From Zunongwangia pacifica (GTDB taxonomy: Bacteria; Bacteroidota; Bacteroidia; Flavobacteriales; Flavobacteriaceae), in the NCBI RefSeq assembly GCF_023499215.1, contig NZ_JAKHSK010000011.1, positions 1 through 64,000 of the forward strand: a stretch of 64,000 nucleotides of DNA. Direction: 5' to 3'. The notes beneath the pieces are model-generated. The model saw nothing but the letters and a program-made list of their open reading frames with translations. It did no database searches and was not told the DNA's origin. Shown one piece after another: positions 43,521 to 52,723 of the stretch. The translations under genes were made by a program, and so were the position numbers. How positions within the stretch are numbered: position 1 is the first letter of the stretch; each line of letters opens with the position of its first letter.

Positions 43521-44165
43521 CTAACTTCTAATAGCCTGTACAAACACTAATAAATTTCCACTTTTAAAACGAATACGGGCAGTACTCTCGGTAATTGTAT
43601 TTCGGGTTCCAATTCTGGTGGTTATGCTTAAATCTTCATCATGTAAGGGATATTTTACCCCTTCAGAATAAATATTTTTAGCTTCCGGAAATGGAAAAAG
43701 TGAAATAATTTCATCCTTAAAATCGATAATTTTGGTATCATTTTCAGCAAAAAAATAAAAGCCAAAATCATCAAAACACCTGATTTCAATTTCGTCTTTA
43801 TGCTTCAACATCGAGTTCAGATTCCCTAAAAAATGATCCTGTTCTAAACCGCTACAGCCATAAACCGCCACACTTTTAAAACCCTCTTCGATAATAATCT
43901 TTAAAATTTTCTCGAAATCGGTCGCGTTTTGATCTGGCGTTTCTACAATTTTGGTTTCGGTATTAATTTCAGAAATCGCTAAAGAATCAAAATCTCCTGA
44001 AACCAGATCTGGCTGAACTCCGTTTTCTAAGAGTTTCGCATACGCACCATCGGTACAGTAAATTTTCTTAAAATCATCCAGCAAAGGCATGGTTTTAGGA
44101 AACTGACCGTTAATGAATAAAACAACCTGCGCTTCAGATTTATGCGTTTCCCTGCTCAGCTTCAT
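43521..44165 (-). CDS. Thiamine pyrophosphokinase
   Basis: 214 residues. Transfers pyrophosphate from ATP to thiamine to make TPP. Conserved segments are CTDGAYAKLLENGVQPDLVS, GDFDSL with the catalytic Asp, and ETPDQNATDFEKIL with a second Asp pair. The C-terminal beta domain carries STTITTRIGTRN-like repeats (TRIGTRNTITE). Its ATG directly follows the stop of hisIE, so it is the last gene of the his operon and is probably co-expressed with it, although it is unrelated to histidine. Confidence 0.9.
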   Translation of the reverse strand: MKLSRETHKSEAQVVLFINGQFPKTMPLLDDFKKIYCTDGAYAKLLENGVQPDLVSGDFDSLAISEINTETKIVETPDQNATDFEKILKIIIEEGFKSVAVYGCSGLEQDHFLGNLNSMLKHKDEIEIRCFDDFGFYFFAENDTKIIDFKDEIISLFPFPEAKNIYSEGVKYPLHDEDLSITTRIGTRNTITESTARIRFKSGNLLVFVQAIRS

Positions 44166-44783
44166 TTAGTGTCTTTCCTCTAAAACTTTGGCAATATCTT
44201 TTAATCCATAGCCTTTAGCTTTTAAAAGAATAAGGTAGTGAAACAGCAAATCTGCGCTTTCGTTAAGGAAAAGATTTTCGTCATCGTCTTTGGCTTCGAT
44301 CACTACCTCAACAGCTTCTTCCCCTACTTTTTGAGCGATTTTATTCATTCCTTTATCAAAAAGGGACACCACATACGAATCCTTATCTTCACGAAGCTCT
44401 GGCTCTACCTCACTCATTTTTTTACGCTGAGCGATAATTCCTTCTAATTCTGATAAAAACCCGAAAGATGCTTCGTTTTCTTCGCCCCAACAGGTATCGG
44501 TTCCTTTATGGCAGGTTGGTCCCTGCGGATTTACCATGATCAAAAGCGTATCGTTATCACAATCATTTTTTATGGAAACAAGGTTCAAAAAGTTTCCACT
44601 TTCTTCGCCTTTGGTCCATAACCGATTCTTGGTTCGGCTAAAGAAAGTTACTTTTTTGGTCTCGTTGGTTTTTAAATAGGCTTCTTCATTCATATACCCC
44701 AACATCAGGACTTTTTTGGTGGTTGCATCCTGAATGATTGCGGGTACTAGTCCGTCGCTATTTTTATCAAAATTGATATTCAT
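44166..44783 (-). CDS. hisIE: Bifunctional phosphoribosyl-AMP cyclohydrolase / phosphoribosyl-ATP pyrophosphatase
   Basis: 205 residues. The HisI domain (1-110) shows GEESGNFLNLVSIKNDCDND and the Zn/Mg site CHKGTDTCW; the HisE domain (about 115-205) shows KVGEEAVEVVIEAKDDD and NESADLLFHYLILL. Catalyses the second and third steps of histidine synthesis. Ten bases separate it from hisF. Confidence 0.95.
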   Translation of the reverse strand: MNINFDKNSDGLVPAIIQDATTKKVLMLGYMNEEAYLKTNETKKVTFFSRTKNRLWTKGEESGNFLNLVSIKNDCDNDTLLIMVNPQGPTCHKGTDTCWGEENEASFGFLSELEGIIAQRKKMSEVEPELREDKDSYVVSLFDKGMNKIAQKVGEEAVEVVIEAKDDDENLFLNESADLLFHYLILLKAKGYGLKDIAKVLEERH

Positions 44784-44793
44784 CTTTATAATT

Positions 44794-45549
44794 TTATATT
44801 CTTACAGGAATTCCCTGATTTGCCAGTTCTTTTTTAAGATCCGGAATTTCTATTTCTTTAAAATGAAAAACACTTGCTGCCAAAGCGGCATCGGCCTTTC
44901 CTTCTTTAAACGTATCTACAAAATGCTGAATACAACCCGCTCCCCCCGAAGCAATAATCGGGATATTCAGGTCTTCAGACAATTTCTTGAGTGCAATATT
45001 AGCAAAACCATCTTTAGTACCATCATTATTCATCGAGGTAAACAAAATCTCTCCTGCACCGCGCTGTTCTACTTCTTTGGCCCAATCGAATAAATCGAGT
45101 TCGGTTGGTACTTTACCGCCCACTAAATGTACGATCCATTGGCCATTTACCTGTTTTGCATCGATGGCTACAGTGATGCATTGCGCGCCAAACTTTTGGG
45201 AAAGCTCGTTAATTAAATCTGGATTTTTTACTGCGGAAGAGTTTACCGAAACCTTATCGGCCCCGTTCTTCAACAAAATATCGACGTCTTCTACAGAAGA
45301 AATTCCGCCGCCCACCGTAAACGGAATATTTACTTTTTCAGCCACTCGTAATACAAGATTCGCTAAAGTTTTACGACGCTCTTCGGTGGCCGAAATATCC
45401 AGAAAAACAAGCTCATCTGCTCCGGTTTCTGCATATTTTGCCGCGAGTTCTACCGGATCACCAGCATCTCTTAAATCCACGAAATTAACACCTTTAACGG
45501 TTCTTCCGTTTTTAATATCTAGGCAGGGGATTATTCTTTTTGTTAGCAT
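44794..45549 (-). CDS. hisF: Imidazole glycerol phosphate synthase, cyclase subunit
   Basis: 251-residue TIM barrel. Catalytic Asp residues are visible in [15 protein letters not shown] (D11) and VAIDAKQ (about D130). Phosphate-binding loops VGGGI and IIASGGAGC are intact. Works with HisH (encoded upstream) to make IGP and AICAR from PRFAR. Confidence 0.96.
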   Translation of the reverse strand: MLTKRIIPCLDIKNGRTVKGVNFVDLRDAGDPVELAAKYAETGADELVFLDISATEERRKTLANLVLRVAEKVNIPFTVGGGISSVEDVDILLKNGADKVSVNSSAVKNPDLINELSQKFGAQCITVAIDAKQVNGQWIVHLVGGKVPTELDLFDWAKEVEQRGAGEILFTSMNNDGTKDGFANIALKKLSEDLNIPIIASGGAGCIQHFVDTFKEGKADAALAASVFHFKEIEIPDLKKELANQGIPVRI

Positions 45550-45933
45550 TTTTTTAGTTTACAGTTTTTTAGCTGTCAGCAATCAGCTTTTAGCCTTCAG
45601 CTGTTTTTTTTCAAATATTTATCATTTCTAGTGTCCCGATTGCTATCGGGAAAAATGAAGTTGATAACTCTTAGTGCATTTCATTCAAAATTCAACATTT
45701 AGCATTCAAAATAAATCCTGACTCCTGACACTTTCAATTCACCACATCATCAAATCGGGACATTTTCAAATCAAACATTGAACAAATTTAAGATTTCTCG
45801 ACTCGTACCTCGCTCGAAATGACGCGCATCTTGGGTCTTGGTTCCTGCCTCCTGCTTCTTACTTCCATCATCAAATCGGCACATTTTCAAATTAGACATT
45901 GAACAGCATAGCGGTCTAAAATCTAAATCCTAA
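45550..45933. other. Repeat-rich gap hisA-hisF
   Basis: No gene. Holds a TCCCGATTGCTATCGGGA palindrome (about 45634-45651), a copy of the ATTCAACATTTAGCATTC repeat (about 45688-45705; also at about 50968), two copies of a CATCATCAAATCGG element followed by ACATTTTCAAAT, and a TTTCTCGACTCG...CGCTCGAAATGAC element (minus form of the repeat at 46747). A gap this repeat-filled is unusual inside an operon. Confidence 0.6.
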
Positions 45934-46665
45934 TTATTGTCCATCATTCAGGATGTAGCTCTCTAATTGTTTTAAGCCGATTCTTCCTTCGTAAATGGCT
46001 TTTCCGATGATTGTCCCTTCACAGCCTAAATCAGAAAGTTCCAGCAATTCGTCGAATTTCGATATTCCTCCTGAAGCGATTAGTTTTATTTCCGGATTCT
46101 CCCTTAAAATACGATCATAAAGATCGAAAGCGGGCCCCTGCAACATGCCGTCTTTAGAAATATCGGTACAGATCACGTATTCCACTCCTTCTTTTTGATA
46201 TTCTGTAATAAAAGGGATCAATTCTTTCTCTGATTCTTCCAGCCAGCCACTTACCGCTACTTTCTCATTATTTGCATCGGCGCCCAAAATAATCTTTTCT
46301 GAACCGAATTTTTCCAGCCAGCTTTTAAAAGTATCCGCATCTTTTACCGCAATACTTCCGCCGGTAATTTGTTTTGCTCCGCATTCAAAAGCAATCTCCA
46401 GATCTTTGTCGGTTTTGAGTCCGCCGCCAAAATCGATTTTAAGATTGGTCTTTGAAGCTATCGTTTCTAAGATCTTATGATTTACGATGTGTTTTGATTT
46501 AGCCCCATCGAGATCGACCAAATGTAAGTATTCGATCCCGTGAGCTTCAAAAGATTTCGCCACCTCAAGCGGATTTTCATTGTATATTTTTTTGGTGTTA
46601 TAATCACCTTTAGAAAGCCGTACACACTTTCCGTCAATTATATCTATAGCTGGTATTAAGCGCAT
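45934..46665 (-). CDS. hisA: Phosphoribosylformimino-AICAR ribotide isomerase
   Basis: 243-residue TIM barrel with the catalytic Asp in [20 protein letters not shown] (D8) and a second in [13 protein letters not shown]. Phosphate loops DFGGGLKTD and LIASGGISK are conserved. Converts ProFAR to PRFAR. Clear homologue, ordinary length. Confidence 0.95.
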   Translation of the reverse strand: MRLIPAIDIIDGKCVRLSKGDYNTKKIYNENPLEVAKSFEAHGIEYLHLVDLDGAKSKHIVNHKILETIASKTNLKIDFGGGLKTDKDLEIAFECGAKQITGGSIAVKDADTFKSWLEKFGSEKIILGADANNEKVAVSGWLEESEKELIPFITEYQKEGVEYVICTDISKDGMLQGPAFDLYDRILRENPEIKLIASGGISKFDELLELSDLGCEGTIIGKAIYEGRIGLKQLESYILNDGQ

Positions 46666-47018
46666 TTGTTTTAGTTTACGGTTTACAGTTAATTGAGCTT
46701 TTAGCTATCAGCTGTCAGCTTTTTTATAATATTGAATTTAACATTTGTCATTTCGAGCGAAGTAAAACGGAGTCGAGAAATCTTTATTCATTCAAAATTA
46801 AGATTTTAGAATAATATGATCTTAAACCCTGTCTTCAACTTATAACAATATATTTTCAAATTGAACATTGATACTCTGAGATCTCTCCACTATGCCTGCC
46901 TTTCGGCGAAGCAAGGTCGAGATGACTAGGAATCAAAATTTTCATTTTTCATTCAAAATTCAGCTTTCAAATAATATTAGAATCAATTTTCAAATTATCA
47001 GATTAACACATCATCAAA
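46666..47018. other. Repeat-rich gap hisH-hisA
   Basis: No gene. Contains GTCATTTCGAGCGAAGTAAA...GAGTCGAGAAATCT (46747-46785), a related CTCCACTATGCCTGCC...GGTCGAGATGAC element (about 46885-46926), and a TTAACACATCATCAAATT copy near 47006 shared with 52702. Confidence 0.6.
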
Positions 47019-47666
47019 TTATTCATTCTCTAACTTCAAAAAGTTCTCAAGGATCTTTTCTCCGGCTTTGCTGCTTTTTTCCGGGTGAAATTGTACTCCG
47101 TAGAAATTATTTTTCTTGATGGCAGATGTATATTCTACTCCGTATTCAGTAGAACAAATCGTTTCTTCGCATTCTTTTACGTAAAAGCTATGCACCAGGT
47201 ACACATACTCTTTTTCATTTACGCCTTCAAACAAATCTGATTGTAGGTCATAAATCTGATTCCAGCCAATTTGCGGCACTTTAACCGAATTATCGAACTT
47301 TACCACTTTAGCATCAAAAATCGACAATCCTGTGGTGTCCCCTTCTTCACAATATTCGCACATCAGTTGCATTCCCAGGCAAATTCCTAAAACCGGTTGT
47401 TTTAGCTGCGGAATCACTTTATCGAGTCCGGTTGACTTAAGCATCTTCATGGCGCTGCTGGCTTCTCCTACTCCAGGAAAAATCACCTTGTCTGCCGACT
47501 TTATTTCTTCAGCGTCATCAGTTAAAACCGCATCAAAACCTAATCGTTTTATGGCGAATTTGATACTTTGAATATTTCCCGCGCCGTAATCTATAATTGC
47601 TATTCCCCCTTTCTTTCCCCCAGAGGGGGAAGATTCAGAGGATTTGTTTTTTCCTAGTTCACTCAT
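47019..47666 (-). CDS. hisH: Imidazole glycerol phosphate synthase, glutaminase subunit, with repeat-derived N-terminus
   Basis: 215 residues. Class I glutamine amidotransferase: Cys nucleophile in LGICLGMQLM, catalytic His and Glu in GVQFHPEKSS. The core starts IAIIDYGAGN at about residue 22. The first 21 residues (ELGKNKSSESSPSGGKKGG) are extra compared with typical HisH (about 190-200 residues). They are encoded across a CCCCC...GGGGG palindrome that is a dispersed repeat, so the native start has been displaced. Supplies ammonia to HisF. Confidence 0.92.
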   Translation of the reverse strand: MSELGKNKSSESSPSGGKKGGIAIIDYGAGNIQSIKFAIKRLGFDAVLTDDAEEIKSADKVIFPGVGEASSAMKMLKSTGLDKVIPQLKQPVLGICLGMQLMCEYCEEGDTTGLSIFDAKVVKFDNSVKVPQIGWNQIYDLQSDLFEGVNEKEYVYLVHSFYVKECEETICSTEYGVEYTSAIKKNNFYGVQFHPEKSSKAGEKILENFLKLENE

Positions 47667-47704
47667 ATTTTTAAATTATTTTATTCCCCTTTGGGGTTAG
47701 GGGA

Positions 47705-48844
47705 TTAAAGCATTCCTTTTGTTGAGGGTAAAATCATTTTCTCGGTATCTCTTTTTACCGCCATTTTAATTGCTTTTGCAAAGGCTTTAAAAATCGCTTC
47801 GATCTTATGATGCTCATTGGTACCTTCAGCTTTTACATTTAGATTGGCTTTCGCCCCATCGGTAAACGATTTAAAGAAATGGTAAAACATTTCTGTAGGC
47901 ATTTTCCCAACCATTTCACGTTTAAAATCGGCTTCCCAAACTAACCAATTTCGGCCGCCAAAATCAATCGCTACCTGCGCCAGGCAATCGTCCATTGGCA
48001 GGCAAAATCCGTATCGCTCTATTCCCAACTTATTACCCAAAGCTTTTGCATACACTTCTCCTAAAGCAATGGCCGTATCTTCTATGGTGTGGTGCTCATC
48101 AACTTCTAGATCACCATCTACTTTTACCTCCAGATCCATCTGGCCATGACGAGCGATCTGATCTAACATGTGATCGAAAAATGCGATCCCGGTAGCAATG
48201 TCAGCTTTTCCGGTTCCGTCAAGATTAAGCTTGATCTTAATATCAGTTTCGTTGGTTTTTCTGGCAATTTCAGCGGTACGATCTTTCAGTTTTAAAAACT
48301 CATAAATAGCTTTCCAGCTGGAAGTTTTCAGTACAATCGTTTCTTTCAACTTCGAAACATCATTTTTCAATTCATCGGTCGCTAAATCTTCATGGGTATC
48401 GATAAAAATCCCTTTTCCGCCGAAATTATAAGCAAATTCAATATCGGTCATACGATCACCGATCATGATCGAATTTGTCATATCGTAGGCTTCAGAATTC
48501 AGATATTTTCTTTCCAGTAGTCCTGTATTTGGCTTTCGGGTAGGCTGATTGTCTTTTGCAAAAGTTCGATCGATTAGGATATCACTGAATTTCACGCCCT
48601 CGTTTTCGAAAGTTTTCACCACAAAATTCTGAATCGGCCAAAATTGATCTTCAGGATAAACCTCGGTTCCCAAACCATCCTGATTGGTCACCATCACCAA
48701 TTCGTAATCCAACTCTTTGGCGATTTTCGATAAATAAAACAAAGCTTCCGGGTAAAACTCCAGTTTTTCTAATTTGTCTACCTGATAATCTTCTGGCTCC
48801 AGGATAATCGTTCCGTCACGATCTATAAATAAAACTTTTTGCAT
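47705..48844 (-). CDS. hisB: Bifunctional histidinol-phosphatase / imidazoleglycerol-phosphate dehydratase
   Basis: 379 residues from the ATG at 48844, five bases after hisC ends. A longer frame into hisC exists but its 29 extra residues overlap hisC and are not homologous. HAD-type histidinol phosphatase domain (1-165): [10 protein letters not shown] nucleophile, MVTNQDG, and [10 protein letters not shown]. Dehydratase domain (about 188-379): [27 protein letters not shown] and a C-terminal [19 protein letters not shown]. Carries out steps 6 and 8 of the pathway. Confidence 0.95.
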   Translation of the reverse strand: MQKVLFIDRDGTIILEPEDYQVDKLEKLEFYPEALFYLSKIAKELDYELVMVTNQDGLGTEVYPEDQFWPIQNFVVKTFENEGVKFSDILIDRTFAKDNQPTRKPNTGLLERKYLNSEAYDMTNSIMIGDRMTDIEFAYNFGGKGIFIDTHEDLATDELKNDVSKLKETIVLKTSSWKAIYEFLKLKDRTAEIARKTNETDIKIKLNLDGTGKADIATGIAFFDHMLDQIARHGQMDLEVKVDGDLEVDEHHTIEDTAIALGEVYAKALGNKLGIERYGFCLPMDDCLAQVAIDFGGRNWLVWEADFKREMVGKMPTEMFYHFFKSFTDGAKANLNVKAEGTNEHHKIEAIFKAFAKAIKMAVKRDTEKMILPSTKGML

Positions 48845-48849
48845 TTTAA

Positions 48850-49899
48850 TTAGATTAGGCTTTTTAAAGCGGCAATTAATTTTTGATTTTCTTGAGTGGT
48901 TCCTACGGTTAATCGTAGGGTATTTTCGCAAAGCGGTTGTGTGGTTCTGTTTCTTATTACGATTCCTTTTTCGATCAATTGATTGTACCTGTCCGTAGCA
49001 TTATCGACTTTTACCAATATAAAATTAGCGTCTGATGGATAGATTTTTTCGACATAAGGAACTTCCAGCAACACTTTAAATAACTCTTCTCTACCTTTTA
49101 GAATATCAGCAATTTCGCTCTTTACATTATCCACATCTACAATACGATTTAAGGCACGTTGCTGTGTTAATTGGTTTACATTATAAGGAGGTTTGATTTT
49201 CTTTAAAATCTCGATAATTTCTTCGGAAGCGCAACAGATTCCCAAACGGATTCCTGCCATACCATAAGCTTTAGAAAGTGTTTGTGTAATGACCAAATTT
49301 GGATATTCCTGAAGTCTGTTTAACCAGCTTTCTTTTCCTGAAAAATCAATATAAGCCTCGTCAATTATTACCAATCCGTTAAAATTTTGAAGCAGTTTTT
49401 CTACTTTTTCTTCTGAAAAAGTATTCCCAGTAGGATTGTTTGGCGAACAAAGAAATAACAGTTTAGAATTCTCGTCTGTTTTATCTAATATCGCTGAAAC
49501 CTGTGGCTCAAAATCCTTTGAAAGTAACACTTCCCTATTTTCGATATTGTTAATTTCTGAAAGCACTTTATACATCCCATACGTTGGCGGAAGCGTGATC
49601 ACATTGTCTTTTCCCGGCTCACAAAACGCCCTGAATAACAAGTCTAATACCTCGTCGCTACCATTTCCTAATAGAATCTGCTCTGGCTTTATCCCTTTGA
49701 TTTTTGCCAGCTCGTCCTTTACGTTTCGTTGATGCGGATCTGGATAGCGGTTTACATCGGTTTGATAGGGATTTTCATTGGCATCGAGAAAAACCATCTC
49801 GGTTCCGGTCGATTTATATTCATCGCGAGCGGAAGAATATGGTTTTAAATTCTTCACGTTCTCACGAACAAGGTTTTGTATGTTTCTATTGGTGGGCAT
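48850..49899 (-). CDS. hisC: Histidinol-phosphate aminotransferase
   Basis: 349-residue PLP aminotransferase, fold type [10 protein letters not shown] near the N-terminus, [17 protein letters not shown], the Schiff-base Lys in [16 protein letters not shown], and a C-terminal LRLTVGT with the substrate Arg. Step 7 of histidine synthesis. About 1.2 kb of repeats and a GIY-YIG gene separate it from hisD upstream. Confidence 0.95.
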   Translation of the reverse strand: MPTNRNIQNLVRENVKNLKPYSSARDEYKSTGTEMVFLDANENPYQTDVNRYPDPHQRNVKDELAKIKGIKPEQILLGNGSDEVLDLLFRAFCEPGKDNVITLPPTYGMYKVLSEINNIENREVLLSKDFEPQVSAILDKTDENSKLLFLCSPNNPTGNTFSEEKVEKLLQNFNGLVIIDEAYIDFSGKESWLNRLQEYPNLVITQTLSKAYGMAGIRLGICCASEEIIEILKKIKPPYNVNQLTQQRALNRIVDVDNVKSEIADILKGREELFKVLLEVPYVEKIYPSDANFILVKVDNATDRYNQLIEKGIVIRNRTTQPLCENTLRLTVGTTQENQKLIAALKSLI

Positions 49900-49977
49900 T
49901 TTTGTTTTATGGCTTTCAGTTTATTTTTTTATTCGTTATTTCGGAATTGATCCGTGATCTTAACATATTTAGAATCC

Positions 49978-50567
49978 ACTGGATGAGATGCTGAAACAAG
50001 TTCAGCATGACGCCTTTCCGCGGACTTGATCCTTGAACCCCATCGTTTTTTCTCACTCAAAGGAGATGCTGAATCAAACCTGCCTGCCGAATGGTAAGGT
50101 TCAGCATAACATCTTTCCGTCATCCCTGACTTGATCCGGGATCTCATCATCCTTGGACTCAACTGGATGAGATGCTAAAACAAGTTCAGCATGACGACTT
50201 TCTGCGGACTTGATCCTTGAACCCCATCGTTTTTTCTCACTCAAAGGAGATGCTGAATCAAACCTGCCTGCCGAATGGTAAGGTTCAGCATAACATCTTT
50301 CCGTCATCCCGGACCTGTTCCGGGATCTCATCATCCTTGGACTCAACTGGATGAGATGCTGAAACAAGTTCAGCATGACGCCTTTCCGCGGACTTGATCC
50401 TTGAACTTCATCTTTTTTTTCTCACTCAAAGGAGATGCTGAATCAAACCTGCCTGCCGAATGGTAAGGTTCAGCATAACATCTTTCCGTCATCCCGGACC
50501 TGTTCCGGGATCTCATCATCCTTGGACTCAACTGGATGAGATGCTGAAACAAGTTCAGCATGACGAC
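49978..50567. repeat. Three tandem 184-bp repeat units plus a partial fourth
   Basis: Units begin with ACTGGATGAGATGCTGAAAC at 49978, 50162 and 50346, a partial one at 50530, and an isolated partial at 50917-50950. The period is exactly 184. Each unit contains TGCTGAAA-CAAG-TTCAGCA, a GGTTCAGCATAACATC half, CCTGCCTGCCGAATGG, and (units 2-3) TCCCGGACCTGTTCCGGGA. These are nested hairpins of a type found dispersed in many genomes. Units are nearly identical, so amplification is recent. Open frames across them are artefacts. Confidence 0.85.
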
Positions 50568-50579
50568 TCGTTTTCAAAA

Positions 50580-50858
50580 TTAATATTCTAATGTTTCAAA
50601 TTTTGGATTAAGAGATCTTATTAGATTCAACTTCCATTGTTTTTTCCAATTTTTTATTTGCTTTTCTCTTACTATTGCTTGATTAATATCACTAAACTCT
50701 TCAAAATAAATTAGATCTTTTATCTTATATTTCTTAGTAAAATTACTTCCCCTTCCACTCTGATGATCCGCTATTCTTTTCCTTAAATCATTTGTGACAC
50801 CTGTGTAAAAAACCGTCCGGTATTTATTTGTCATAATGTATACAAACGATATCTTCAT
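50580..50858 (-). CDS. GIY-YIG nuclease-domain protein
   Basis: 92 residues, a stand-alone GIY-YIG domain of the UPF0213/COG2827 group: FVYIMTNKYRTVFYTGVTND (YxI..Y.G), LRKRIADHQSG (catalytic Arg), FTKKYKIKDLIYFE and the Glu/Lys-rich end REKQIKNWKKQWKLNLI. A possible DNA endonuclease. It sits between hisD and hisC on the operon strand and is bordered on both sides by copies of the 184-bp repeat. Confidence 0.88.
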   Translation of the reverse strand: MKISFVYIMTNKYRTVFYTGVTNDLRKRIADHQSGRGSNFTKKYKIKDLIYFEEFSDINQAIVREKQIKNWKKQWKLNLIRSLNPKFETLEY

Positions 50859-51100
50859 TTTACTTAGCTAATTACTAATCCGCACTAATTCGAGATCTTA
50901 TCAATATCCTTTACAAACTGGATGAGATGCTGAAACAAGTTCAGCATGACTTTAATTTTAAAATCATTCAAAATTCAACATTTAGCATTCAAAATAAATC
51001 CTGATTCTCGTCTCTTGTTTCTTTAGTCTATCTTCTACCTTCTAACAGCGCAGCGATCTCAAATCTAATTATCAAATTGGCAAATCAACACATTAGCACA

Positions 51101-52384
51101 TTAACCAAGATCTTTCAATCGCAACGAAACTGCATTTTTATGGGCTTGTAAACCTTCGGCTTCAGCCATTAACTCGATCGCCGGGCCAATGCTTTTTATT
51201 CCTTCTTCTGAAATTTGCTGAAACGTCATACTCTTCATAAAACTATCCAGATTTACGCCGCTATATTGCTTTGCGTAACCGTTGGTCGGCAAAGTATGAT
51301 TGGTTCCAGAAGCATAATCTCCTGCACTTTCTGGAGTATAATTTCCTATAAATACAGAACCTGCATTTATAATTCCATCAGTATAAAATTTGTTCTTCTC
51401 TGTAGAAATGATAAAATGTTCCGGGCCGTACTCATTGATTAAGTCTATCGCGATTTCATCATTCTCCACATAGATCAATTTTGAATTCTCGATAGCTTTT
51501 TCTGCAATAGCTTTTCTTGGCAATGCTGACAACTGATCTTCCACCGCTACTTCTACTTCGTCCAAGAATGTTTTTGAAGTCGAAACTAAAATGACCTGAC
51601 TATCGACACCATGCTCTGCCTGACTCAGTAAATCTGAAGCTACATAAGATGGTTTGGCCGAATCGTCTGCAACTACTAACAATTCTGATGGTCCTGCTGG
51701 CATATCGATCGATACATTGTGGCGAGTGGCTAACTGCTTGGCTACCGTTACAAATTGATTCCCCGGCCCAAAAATTTTATACACTTTGGGTACCGTTTCC
51801 GTTCCGAAAGTCAATGCCGCAATCGCCTGGATGCCGCCTATCTTATTGATCTTTGTTACTCCGCATAAATTTGCCGTATATAAAATCGCTGGATGAACTT
51901 TTCCTTCTTTATTTGGTGGTGTGCAAAGCACGATTTCTTTACAACCTGCAATCGCCGCCGGCACTGCCAACATCAATATTGTTGAAAATAAAGGTGCGCT
52001 TCCTCCAGGAATATATAATCCAATCTTTTGAATCGGTCTTTTTTCCTGCCAGCATTTTACGCCACTGGTGGTCTCTACTTCTACTTTCTCGGTTTTTTGA
52101 GCGGCATGGAATTTTTCAATATTCTTTTTCGCTAAAAGAATGGCCGATTTTAATTCTTCTGAAATTTCAGTTTCTGCGGCTGCAATTTCTTCTGAAGTTG
52201 CCAGCGTATTTTCAAGTTTAATCCCATCGAACATATCGGTATATTTTGCTACCGCTACATCTCCTTTAGCTTTTACTTCAGCAAAAATTTGGTTTACCGT
52301 GTCTTCAATATCATCTACGGTTTTTGTTGGCCGTTTTAAAACAGCTTGCCAGTCTGATTTTGAAGGATTATATATTTTGTTCAT
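51101..52384 (-). CDS. hisD: Histidinol dehydrogenase
   Basis: 427-residue zinc enzyme that oxidises L-histidinol to histidine in two NAD+ steps. Conserved parts: GLYIPGGSAPLFSTILML, IFGPGNQFVTVAKQL, DMPAGPSELLVVAD, LSQAEHGVDSQVILV (Zn and catalytic Gln/His) and NYTPESAGDYASGTNHTLP. Full length. Flanked by repeat-rich gaps toward hisG and GIY-YIG. Confidence 0.95.
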   Translation of the reverse strand: MNKIYNPSKSDWQAVLKRPTKTVDDIEDTVNQIFAEVKAKGDVAVAKYTDMFDGIKLENTLATSEEIAAAETEISEELKSAILLAKKNIEKFHAAQKTEKVEVETTSGVKCWQEKRPIQKIGLYIPGGSAPLFSTILMLAVPAAIAGCKEIVLCTPPNKEGKVHPAILYTANLCGVTKINKIGGIQAIAALTFGTETVPKVYKIFGPGNQFVTVAKQLATRHNVSIDMPAGPSELLVVADDSAKPSYVASDLLSQAEHGVDSQVILVSTSKTFLDEVEVAVEDQLSALPRKAIAEKAIENSKLIYVENDEIAIDLINEYGPEHFIISTEKNKFYTDGIINAGSVFIGNYTPESAGDYASGTNHTLPTNGYAKQYSGVNLDSFMKSMTFQQISEEGIKSIGPAIELMAEAEGLQAHKNAVSLRLKDLG

Positions 52385-52723
52385 TTCTTTAAGTTTACAG
52401 TTTTTGTTGGTTGTTAGCCTCTGGCTTTCAGCCTTCAGCTGTCAGCTTTTAATTTATGATTTCATTTCTCCAGTGTCATTTCGAGCCTGCCTCGCCGGCA
52501 GGCAGGCATAGTGAAACAGAGTCGAGAAATCTCATCATAAATAATTCTCCATATCTCTTTTCTATTTTCTCTCTTCTTACTTCTAACTTCCTCTGGCTTC
52601 GATACGGTTACTCCTTCTTCGCAATCACTCAGCCGCCGGAACATCTAAGCTTTCATTTAAAATTCAGAATCAGTAATGGAAAATTAATTTTCAAATTACC
52701 ACATTAACACATCATCAAATTAA
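52385..52723. other. Repeat-rich gap hisG-hisD
   Basis: No gene. The GTCATTTCGAGC...GAGTCGAGAAATCT repeat (52475-52532) carries a GC-rich CTGCCTCGCCGGCAGGCAGG palindrome inserted between GAGC and ATAGTGAAA. The copy at 46747 lacks that insert. A TTAACACATCATCAAATT element lies near 52702. Confidence 0.6.

Noticed and set aside
44987-45631. 214-residue plus-strand open frame
   Set aside because: Exact antisense shadow of hisF with no family match.
48845-48931. N-terminal extension of hisB into hisC
   Set aside because: The 29 extra residues overlap hisC coding sequence and are not homologous; the conserved start [12 protein letters not shown] at 48844 fits the family.
49929-50561. Three similar small open frames on the minus strand and a possible CRISPR-like array
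   Set aside because: They are the translation of the 184-bp repeats. The units have no unique spacers between short direct repeats, so this is not a CRISPR array.
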